Of a stretch of 20,553 nucleotides of DNA, positions 13,454-19,925 are shown piece by piece. Position 1 is the stretch's first letter. The number at the start of each line of letters is the position of its first letter. The notes beneath the pieces were generated by a model. The model saw only the letters and a list, made by a program, of their open reading frames with translations. It had not been told where the DNA came from and did not search any database. Source of the DNA: CBDUUP01 sp965370435 (GTDB lineage: Bacteria > Chloroflexota > Anaerolineae > Anaerolineales > UBA11579); contig CBDUUP010000027.1 in the NCBI GenBank assembly GCA_965370435.1, positions 1 through 20,553 on the forward strand, read 5' to 3'. The position numbers and the translations under genes are program-made.

Positions 13454-14272
13454 ATGAAGTTTTGGAAACGTTCCTCAAAAAAATCTGACGACCAAAAAGC
13501 CTTGCGCAAGGTGGAGGATCCCTTGCTGGAGGCCCTGCGCGCCAGGGTGGAGAAGCGGCAAGAGCACGTCGCCGTGCTGGAATTGGAGTTCTTCAACACC
13601 CAGGTCGAGTTAGGCGAGTTCACCCGGCGGACCGAGGAGCGTCTAACGCCGCTGGAAAACCGTCTGGAGGCTTTGAAGATTCAAGTGAAAGAAGCCCGGG
13701 AGGCCCGGTGGGGATTTCATAAGCCCAAGCCCAGAACCACCCGGTTTGGGGATGATCTGGGCGGAGCCTTCGGCGGGGCGGAGCAAGGGACCCACCGTCC
13801 GCCATCCTCCGCGAACCAGGCGAAAGCTGACCTATTTCATAACCCGAAAATGGAGGCCAAGATCAAGAATTTGTTCCGGGAACTGGCCAAGCGATTCCAT
13901 CCCGACCTGACCGCCGATCTGGAGGAGAAGGCCTGGCGCGAACAGGTGATGACGGAGATCAATAAAGCCTATGCAGCCCGGAACCTGGAGGCGCTCCAGG
14001 AGATGGCCGAACGCCCGGACCGCGCTCCCAGCGCCAATGGCCGCAGCCGGGAGGAGGTCATCGCTGAAATGAAAGTCGAAATCACCCGCCTGGATGAGGT
14101 GATCCTGGGGCTGGAACGAAGGATCGCGGGGGTGGACGCCTCTCCGGCCATGCAGCTCAAACTGGAGACGACCCTGGCCCGTCAAAATGGACGCGACCTC
14201 TTGAGCGACCTGGTCAAGGGTCTGGAGAAGGAGATCGCCGAGTTGGAGGCGGAGCTTTTAAGAGAAGGATAA
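13454..14272 (+). CDS. Coiled-coil protein with central J-domain-like (HPD) segment
   Basis: 272 residues, predicted soluble. Three parts are visible. An N-terminal, strongly charged coiled coil runs from about 20 to 85 after a basic start (MKFWKRSSKK). A low-complexity linker of about 86-128 is rich in Gly, Pro and Arg. A short J-domain-like helical hairpin runs from about 131 to 172, with FRELAKRFHPDLTAD carrying the His149-Pro150-Asp151 tripeptide that in DnaJ proteins stimulates the Hsp70 ATPase, followed by EINKAYAARN. A second coiled coil (about 198-272) closes the protein. There is no Gly/Phe region, no zinc-finger domain and no DnaJ C-terminal domain, so it is not a general DnaJ. It may be a specialised DnaK partner or a structural protein. 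It has its own promoter and lies between the acyltransferase and GT-C-like genes. Confidence 0.82.
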   Translation: MKFWKRSSKKSDDQKALRKVEDPLLEALRARVEKRQEHVAVLELEFFNTQVELGEFTRRTEERLTPLENRLEALKIQVKEAREARWGFHKPKPRTTRFGDDLGGAFGGAEQGTHRPPSSANQAKADLFHNPKMEAKIKNLFRELAKRFHPDLTADLEEKAWREQVMTEINKAYAARNLEALQEMAERPDRAPSANGRSREEVIAEMKVEITRLDEVILGLERRIAGVDASPAMQLKLETTLARQNGRDLLSDLVKGLEKEIAELEAELLREG

Positions 14273-14317
14273 AGGCGGAAGAATGAGGGATGAAAAACGC
14301 GAAGATGCGAATCTGAT

Positions 14318-14359
14318 AGTTGCCAGCCACTCACTGACCACTGTCTACTGACAACTGCC
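14318..14359. repeat. Degenerate 7-bp word array upstream of the GT-C-like gene
   Basis: The stretch reads as consecutive heptamers AGTTGCC, AGCCACT, CACTGAC, CACTGTC, TACTGAC, AACTGCC. The copies are divergent. It ends about 20 bases before the -10-like TACAAT of the next gene. The register is exact for the last four units. Confidence 0.55.
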
Positions 14360-14379
14360 CCTTGATCCCCAATCCCGGT

Positions 14380-14385
14380 TACAAT
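14380..14385 (+). promoter_or_regulatory. Candidate -10 box directly before the GT-C-like gene
   Basis: TACAAT (5 of 6) ends six bases before the ATG at 14392. There is no Shine-Dalgarno sequence and no clear -35 at 16-18 bases. The position suggests a leaderless start like those at 11022 and 13454. Confidence 0.4.
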
Positions 14386-14391
14386 AGTTCC

Positions 14392-15957
14392 ATGTTGGAG
14401 AAACGGGAAAGGCTTTTTGTGGGCGGGTTGATTGGGGTAGTGATGGCCGCGGTAATTGTGCCTTATCTGGTCGCGGCGAAGGCGGGGGGGACGGAGTTTG
14501 TGTTCGGGGGATTCCTGCTCAATCCCATTGATGGGAACACTTATCTGGCGAAGATGTACCAGGGATGGCGGGGGGAATGGCGTTTCACCTTGCCCTACAC
14601 CGCAGAACCGGGTGGAGGGGCTTTTCTCTTTTTGTATTATTTGCTGCTGGGCCACCTGTCGAGACTGGTGAATCTACCGTTGGTGGTGGTCTTTCATGTG
14701 GCTCGATTGGCGGGGGCGGTATTGATGCTGGGGGCCTTGTACCGTTTCATGGCGGCAATATTCCCGGAGACGGCAAACTCGCGGCGGTTGGCTTTTGGGC
14801 TGGCCGCGGTGGGGTCGGGGGTGGGGTGGGTGGGGGCGTTTTTTGGCGCGTTCACCGCTGATTTTTGGGTAGCGGAGATGTATCCCTTCCTCACGGCTTA
14901 TACCAACGCCCACTTCCCGCTGGGGCTGGCATTGGTGTTGTGGCTGGTCACTCCACGAGAGGATGGAGGCGGCTGGCGGGAGGGGTCCGGGATGGCGTTG
15001 GCCTCCCTTGCGCTGGGGATCATATCGCCGTTCAACGTGGTGGTGGTCTGCGTGGTGTTGGGCGGTCTGGCTGCCTGGAAGCTAGGACGTGACCGGGTCT
15101 GGAAAGATGGTGTTTCAGCGGTGCTATCGAAATCGGAGGTGCAGCGAGTTCTGTGGGTGGGGGTCAGCGGGGGAGCGACGTTGATATACCAGTATTTTGT
15201 GATTCTTAATGACCCAGTGTTGTCCGCATGGAACGCCCAGAATCTGACCCTGACTCCGCCTCTTTGGGACGTGGCGGTCTCGCTCTCCCCGGCTTTGCTG
15301 TTGGCGATACCGGGAGCCTGGGCTGTGTTGCGGCAGAATGAGAGACAAACCCGCACGCTGCTGGTCTGGGCGGGGTTGGGCTTGCTGCTGGTCGTTGTAC
15401 CTTTTCCCTTGCAGCGCCGTTTCATGGTGGGGCTGTACGTCCCGCTGGCAGGGTTGGCGGCCAGGGGCGTGGCGGAGTTGGCGCAGAGGGCGAGACGGAC
15501 ACGAGGGTTGGTGTTGGCCCTATTCCTGCTGGCCCTGCCGACCAACTTGATCGTGCTGCTCACCGCACAGTTCGGAGCCTCAACCCATGACGATGCCCTT
15601 TATATGTGGCGAGCGGAGGCCGATGCTTTAACCTGGCTCGAGGAGAACGCCGCGCCCGATGCCCTGGTGTTGGCCGGGCCGGATACCGGTCTGCTCATCC
15701 CTGCCCACACTGGTCGGCGGGTGATATACGGGCATCCGTTCGAAACTGTGGATGCGGAGCGTTTGGAGGCCTTGGTAATCGATTTTTTCACTGGCGGCTG
15801 GAGCACGGAGGAGATAGAAGCTTTTCTGATCGAGCAAGGAGTGGATTATGTCTTCTACGGGCCGCGGGAGCAGGCTCTGGGGACGCTGCCTTATTTGGAA
15901 GGCTTCGAGTTAGTGTTTGAGGAGGGGGAGGCGCTGATATTTCAGGTGATTAGGTAA
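14392..15957 (+). CDS. Polytopic membrane protein, GT-C glycosyltransferase-like (paralogue 1)
   Basis: A membrane protein of 521 residues with roughly ten or more hydrophobic helices. ATG at 14392 is preferred over the upstream TTG (14362). The first helix (8-28) is followed by an extracytoplasmic loop with NPIDGNTYLAKM (Asp47) and LPYTAEPGGG; an acidic residue in the first large loop is the usual catalytic feature of GT-C enzymes, which use polyprenyl-phosphate sugars. A short soluble C-terminal domain of about 120 residues ends with VDYVFYGPREQALG. The same layout and motifs appear in the protein encoded at 18283-19899 (DGNSYIAKM, TPYTATP, VRYVFWGPQERELG), so the two are clear paralogues flanking a YfhO-like gene. 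The glycosyltransferase role is inferred from architecture and neighbours; no family-specific catalytic signature was confirmed. Confidence 0.8.
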   Translation: MLEKRERLFVGGLIGVVMAAVIVPYLVAAKAGGTEFVFGGFLLNPIDGNTYLAKMYQGWRGEWRFTLPYTAEPGGGAFLFLYYLLLGHLSRLVNLPLVVVFHVARLAGAVLMLGALYRFMAAIFPETANSRRLAFGLAAVGSGVGWVGAFFGAFTADFWVAEMYPFLTAYTNAHFPLGLALVLWLVTPREDGGGWREGSGMALASLALGIISPFNVVVVCVVLGGLAAWKLGRDRVWKDGVSAVLSKSEVQRVLWVGVSGGATLIYQYFVILNDPVLSAWNAQNLTLTPPLWDVAVSLSPALLLAIPGAWAVLRQNERQTRTLLVWAGLGLLLVVVPFPLQRRFMVGLYVPLAGLAARGVAELAQRARRTRGLVLALFLLALPTNLIVLLTAQFGASTHDDALYMWRAEADALTWLEENAAPDALVLAGPDTGLLIPAHTGRRVIYGHPFETVDAERLEALVIDFFTGGWSTEEIEAFLIEQGVDYVFYGPREQALGTLPYLEGFELVFEEGEALIFQVIR

Positions 15958-15960
15958 GGA

Positions 15961-16019
15961 CGGAAACGGGTAAACAGGTTAACACGGAAACACGGAAGCA
16001 AGTAAACAAGTTGACAAGG
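15961..16019. repeat. Short periodic repeats between GT-C-like and YfhO-like genes
   Basis: ACACGGAA occurs twice in tandem (15982-15989, 15990-15997), with related CGGAAACGG before it. An 18-base unit, GTAAACAGGTTAACACGG (15970-15987), recurs at 16002-16019 with 15 of 18 matches. It begins just after the stop codon of the upstream gene. Confidence 0.65.
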
Positions 16020-16084
16020 AACAAGGAATAGCATTGTTGCGAAGGCTTGTGATAAATTCAGTTACGGTGATCATTTCAATGAAT

Positions 16085-16098
16085 ACGATAAGTATCGT
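16085..16098. promoter_or_regulatory. Small inverted repeat upstream of the YfhO-like gene
   Basis: ACGATA-AG-TATCGT is a perfect 6-bp dyad, 36 bases before the TTG start at 16134. It could be an operator or chance. No clear promoter was found in 16020-16130. Confidence 0.25.
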
Positions 16099-16133
16099 TT
16101 GCGATCCAATTAATCTTAGCAAGGTGTTGTTAT

Positions 16134-18293
16134 TTGGGGATTCGGAAAAATAACATGGCGTCAGTTCGCAATCCGCAATCCGCAACCCGCAATCCGCAAT
16201 ATTCAATCCGCGACCTCTGGCCGCTGCTGCTGCCTCTTCTCCTGCTGCTGCCGGGCATTACCGGCTTCTCTTTCCCCTCGGCGGAGGCGCGGTTTTCTGA
16301 TATGGCCGTTTCCCATTATCCTAATGCAGTCTTCTTGAAGCGTGCGATTTCCGAATGGGGGACCATCCCGCTGTGGTCGCCGTCCATCCTCAGCGGTTTT
16401 CCTTTCGCCGCCGACCCGCTGTCCGGGCTGTGGTATCCGCCGGGATGGCTAGCGCTGTTGTTGCCCCTGCCGCTGGGTTTCAACGTGATGGTTGCTCTGC
16501 ACCTGCTGTGGGGAGGATTGGGGACCTACCGTCTGCTGCGGGAGGAGGGGTTGGGCCATCCGGCGGCGATGCTGGGCGGGTTGGCGTTTGAGACGCTGCC
16601 TAAGCTGTTGGCTCATTTTGGCGCAGGACACCTGACGTTGTTGTACGCGGTACCCTGGACGCCCTGGCTGCTGCTGGCGGCGCGCCGGGCTGGGCGGCGA
16701 AAGCTCTTGGGCCAACCTGGTGTCATCCTGGCTTTGATTTTCATGGCTGACGTGCGGTGGGCGGCGTATGCAGGGCTGATTTGGGTGGGCTGGACACTTG
16801 CGCATAGCCAGATAAAAAGATGGATTCGGATGTTGTCGCAGTTGGGGTTGGCGGCGGTACTCTCCGCGCCGTTGGCCTTGCCATTATTAGAATACACCCG
16901 CCTCTCCACCCGCGCCCAACTCACCGTCCAGGATGCTTTTACGCAATCGCTGCCTCCGGCGCGCTTGTTGGGCCTGGGTTTCCCTTCTTTCGACGCCAAT
17001 CATGAATGGGTTCTCTATCCCGGCGCGCTGGTGTTGATCTTGAGCCTGCTGGCGCTTTTGTGGAAGCCGGTGCGGGTTCGGGTCGGGTTCTGGCTGTGGG
17101 TGGCGGGGCTGACCTTGCTCTACTCGTTGGGAGATAACTTGCCGCTGCTGCCGGAATTGGCCCGCTTGCCGGGATTCGACCTGCTGCGGGTTCCGCCGCG
17201 GGCTTTGTTCCTGACCGGGCTGGCCTTGGCTGCGCTGGCCGCCTATTCGGTTGACCACTTGCTCTCCGGCCCTTCACCGGGGGAGCAACGGCGCGCTTCG
17301 CTGGTGTTGGTAGGGTTGGCTTCCTTCGCCGCGATCTTGACCGGCGGCATCTGGGCCTTGACAGGGACGCTGCCCGCCAACTTTGTATGGGGAACGGGTG
17401 TGCTGCTGGTTGGCGCGTTATGGGTGATAGTTTTCATGTCACGGCGGGTTCAGGCTCGGATGTGGATGGTCGTCCTGATGGGGATTTGCCTTTTCGATTG
17501 GGGCGGGGTGGGGCTTAGGTCATTTTCATACCATTCCGTCGAGGAGACCCTGGGTGAACAGTCCGCGCTGGCTGAATATCTTGCCGAGCAGCCGGGAATG
17601 TTCCGGGTCTATTCCCCCTCCTACAGCCTGCCCCAGCAGACAGCGGCCCATTATGGGTTGGAACTGGCTGATGGGGTCAATCCCATGCAGTTGGCGGCTT
17701 ACCGCGATCACATGACCCAGGCCAGCGGGGTGCCATCGTCTACGTACAGCGTCACCCTGCCACCCTTCGCCACGGGGGAACCGGCCACCGACAACGCGGA
17801 TTATATGCCAGATGCTGAGTTGTTGGGATTGTTCAACGTACGCTACGTAGCTGCCGAATTCGATCTGGAGGTTGAGGGATTGAGGCTGGTGAGAGAGTTT
17901 GGCAATACCAGGCTTTACGAGAACGAGTTGGCCCAGCCACGGGCCTGGGTGGATTCACCCAGCGGTGAGGACAAGCCCGTCGAGATCGTTGAATGGAAAC
18001 CTAACCGCATTACCCTGCGGGCCGAAGGCCCCGGGCGGCTGACTCTCTCCGAGAACACTTATCCCGGATGGCGGGCATGGGTGGACGGCGAGGCGGTGAA
18101 GGTAGACGTTATGAGGATGCTGCTGCGAGGAGTTTGGCTTGGGGATGGACAACATGAGGTCGTGTTCGGCTTCAGGCCATTGAGTGTGTATGGGGGGGGA
18201 GTCTTAGCGGTCTTAGTCATCTTAGTGGTCTCAGTGGTCAGACTAGTCAGACCACTGAGACCAGTTAGACTGGAGGGAAACGATGAGGGATAA
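16134..18293 (+). CDS. YfhO-like polytopic membrane protein (GT-C superfamily)
   Basis: A large membrane protein, 719 residues from the TTG at 16134 (AAGGTG seven bases upstream) or 712 from the ATG at 16155. After the first helix (29-46) comes an extracytoplasmic loop with FSDMAVSHYP (Asp56) and PLWSPSILSGFPFAADP, then LWYPP: the pattern of YfhO proteins, implicated in Bacillus in glycosylation of envelope polymers. About eleven helices follow, then a beta-rich domain with ENTYPGWRAWVDG (about 637-650) and a WLGDGQHEVVFGFRP stretch, also YfhO-typical, and a last helix. Two parts are encoded by periodic DNA: the N-terminus (RNPQSATRNPQYSI, a heptapeptide repeat) and the last helix plus tail (VLAVLVILVVSVVRLVRP). 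Its 3' end overlaps the next gene by 11 bases, so the two are coupled. The donor and acceptor are unknown. Confidence 0.85.
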   Translation: MGIRKNNMASVRNPQSATRNPQYSIRDLWPLLLPLLLLLPGITGFSFPSAEARFSDMAVSHYPNAVFLKRAISEWGTIPLWSPSILSGFPFAADPLSGLWYPPGWLALLLPLPLGFNVMVALHLLWGGLGTYRLLREEGLGHPAAMLGGLAFETLPKLLAHFGAGHLTLLYAVPWTPWLLLAARRAGRRKLLGQPGVILALIFMADVRWAAYAGLIWVGWTLAHSQIKRWIRMLSQLGLAAVLSAPLALPLLEYTRLSTRAQLTVQDAFTQSLPPARLLGLGFPSFDANHEWVLYPGALVLILSLLALLWKPVRVRVGFWLWVAGLTLLYSLGDNLPLLPELARLPGFDLLRVPPRALFLTGLALAALAAYSVDHLLSGPSPGEQRRASLVLVGLASFAAILTGGIWALTGTLPANFVWGTGVLLVGALWVIVFMSRRVQARMWMVVLMGICLFDWGGVGLRSFSYHSVEETLGEQSALAEYLAEQPGMFRVYSPSYSLPQQTAAHYGLELADGVNPMQLAAYRDHMTQASGVPSSTYSVTLPPFATGEPATDNADYMPDAELLGLFNVRYVAAEFDLEVEGLRLVREFGNTRLYENELAQPRAWVDSPSGEDKPVEIVEWKPNRITLRAEGPGRLTLSENTYPGWRAWVDGEAVKVDVMRMLLRGVWLGDGQHEVVFGFRPLSVYGGGVLAVLVILVVSVVRLVRPLRPVRLEGNDEG
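16167..16212. repeat. CGCAATC heptamer array at the YfhO-like N-terminus
   Basis: Exact 7-bp register: CGCAATC (16167), CGCAATC (16174), CGCAACC (16181), CGCAATC (16188), CGCAATA (16195), TTCAATC (16202), then CGCGACC. Read in frame it gives a heptapeptide repeat, RNPQSAT then RNPQYSI. The opposite strand reads as GATTGCG words. Confidence 0.9.
18201..18272. repeat. 9-bp word array and palindrome at the YfhO-like C-terminus
   Basis: Eight consecutive 9-base units begin at 18201: GTCTTAGCG, GTCTTAGTC, ATCTTAGTG, GTCTCAGTG, GTCAGACTA, GTCAGACCA, CTGAGACCA, GTTAGACTG. Because 9 is a multiple of 3 they encode tripeptides (VLA, VLV, ILV, VSV, VRL, VRP, LRP, VRL). The middle forms a hairpin: 13-bp perfect arms at 18227-18239 and 18250-18262, with the palindrome GACTAGTC in the loop. 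It ends next to GGAGG (18272-18276), the ribosome-binding site of the next gene. Confidence 0.9.
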
Positions 18294-19899
18294 GGATACG
18301 ACGGTCAATTCTCAGGAGCGCCGGTGGGTGTTGGGATTTGCGTTGGCGGTGATGTTGGTCACGACGCTGCCTTATCTGCTGGGCTATGCTATGGAGGGGG
18401 AGAATTGGCGTTTCACCGGCTTTGTTCTGGGGGTGGAGGATGGCAATTCATACATCGCCAAGATGTTGAGCGGTGGGGCCGGTGATTGGCTGTTCCGTAC
18501 GCCGTACACGGCAACTCCTCAGCGAGGGGTGATGGCGTTTTTCCCGTACCTGCTGCTGGGAAAACTTTCCGCGCCGCCAGCCCAACACGAGCAATTGGCG
18601 GCGCTCTACCATCTCTACCGGATTGGGGCTGGGGTGTTGGCGATGCTGGCGACCTATGATTTTCTAGCTATTTTCCTCAAGGAAATGCGTTTGCGGCGAT
18701 GGGGGTTGGCTTTGGTTAGTTTGGGAGGCGGGTTGGGATGGGTGCTGGCAGTCCTGGGACAGGGCGAGTGGTTGGGTTCGCTGCCCCTTGATTTTATCTC
18801 CCCGGAGAGTTTTGGGTTTTTGGCATTCTATACTCTTCCGCATCTCTTAATGGCGCGGGCATTATTCCTATGGGGGCTGGTTAAGTATTTGAACGTTCAA
18901 ACGTTTAAACGTTATAACGTTCAAACGGGCCTATTATGGTTGGTGATGGGGTTCTTCCAACCGTTGACCATTGTGGTGGCTTGGGCGGTCCTGGGGGCGC
19001 ATCTGGGAATCACATGGTTGCATGGGTTGTGGCGGATGCGCCGGGGAGAGGATGCGGATTGGCCGAGTTGGCGGGGGTACCTGCGGCGGGCGGTCATCAC
19101 CGGGTTGATCTCCGCGCCTATGGTGGTGTATACCTGGGCGGCGTTCAACCGCGACCCGTTCCTGAAAGCCTGGACAGCCCAGAACCTGGTGCTTTCCCCT
19201 CCCCCTTTGCACTATCTGGTGGCCTATGGGTTGGCGCTGCCTTTCGCGGCGGCGGGCGCGATCCGGCTGCTGCGCCGGGGACGGATGGCGGATTGGCTGC
19301 CGGTGGCCTGGGTGTTGTCCTTGCCCTTGCTGGCCTATGCGCCTTACAACTTGCAGCGGCGTCTCCCTGAAGGGATCTGGGTGGCGGTTGTGGTGTTGGC
19401 CCTCACAGCGTTTGAGGGGAAGGAAAGACCGGTACGGCTTTTCCCTCGCTTTGGGCCGTTGTTGTTGGCGTTCCCTACCACGTTATTCTTGCTGTTGGGA
19501 GGTGTGCTGGCGGTGTTGTCGCCAGATCAACCGCTCTTCCGCCCGGCCGACGAGGTGGCCGCTTTTCTTTATCTGGACGCGGAGGCGGTTTCCGGCGGGG
19601 TGGTGTTGACGGCTTATGAGACCGGCAACGCTCTGCCTGCGTGGGCGGCCATGCAGGTGGTGATCGGCCACGGGCCGGAGAGCGCAAACCTGGATGAACT
19701 CCGCCCTCGGGTGGCTGGATTTTACCAAATCGCTACAACAGACGCTGAACGTCGTGCGCTTCTGGATGAATTTGGCGTGAGATACGTTTTCTGGGGGCCG
19801 CAGGAGCGGGAATTGGGGGGGTGGGACCCTTATGCCGCGGCGTATCTGAGGGAAGTGTTCGCGGTTGGCGACTATGTGGTTTTTGTGGTGGGGGAGTAG
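18283..19899 (+). CDS. Polytopic membrane protein, GT-C glycosyltransferase-like (paralogue 2)
   Basis: 538 residues, paralogous to the protein encoded at 14392-15957. Shared landmarks in the same order: a first helix (15-35), VEDGNSYIAKM (Asp53), FRTPYTATPQRG, PYLLLGKLS, a GGGLGWVLAVLG helix, WTAQNLVLSPPP, APYNLQRRLPEG and the C-terminal VRYVFWGPQERELG. The ATG at 18283 has GGAGG six bases upstream and lies inside the 3' end of the YfhO-like gene (11-base overlap), so translation is coupled. An 8-bp AACGTT array is read in frame in a loop between two helices as NVQTFKRYNVQT; the paralogue has an unrelated Gly/Glu-rich loop there. Likely an envelope glycosyltransferase or partner of the YfhO-like protein, by inference from architecture and position. 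Confidence 0.8.
   Translation: MRDKDTTVNSQERRWVLGFALAVMLVTTLPYLLGYAMEGENWRFTGFVLGVEDGNSYIAKMLSGGAGDWLFRTPYTATPQRGVMAFFPYLLLGKLSAPPAQHEQLAALYHLYRIGAGVLAMLATYDFLAIFLKEMRLRRWGLALVSLGGGLGWVLAVLGQGEWLGSLPLDFISPESFGFLAFYTLPHLLMARALFLWGLVKYLNVQTFKRYNVQTGLLWLVMGFFQPLTIVVAWAVLGAHLGITWLHGLWRMRRGEDADWPSWRGYLRRAVITGLISAPMVVYTWAAFNRDPFLKAWTAQNLVLSPPPLHYLVAYGLALPFAAAGAIRLLRRGRMADWLPVAWVLSLPLLAYAPYNLQRRLPEGIWVAVVVLALTAFEGKERPVRLFPRFGPLLLAFPTTLFLLLGGVLAVLSPDQPLFRPADEVAAFLYLDAEAVSGGVVLTAYETGNALPAWAAMQVVIGHGPESANLDELRPRVAGFYQIATTDAERRALLDEFGVRYVFWGPQERELGGWDPYAAAYLREVFAVGDYVVFVVGE
18892..18927. repeat. In-frame AACGTT array inside the second GT-C-like gene
   Basis: AACGTT occurs at 18892, 18900, 18908 and 18916, followed by AACGGG at 18924: exact 8-bp period. 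Eight bases by three frames gives an octapeptide repeat (NVQTFKRY, NVQT). It is the same word family as the intergenic array at 10930-10996. Confidence 0.9.
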
Positions 19900-19925
19900 G
19901 GAGCTGAATTAACGGGTTTTGGGGG

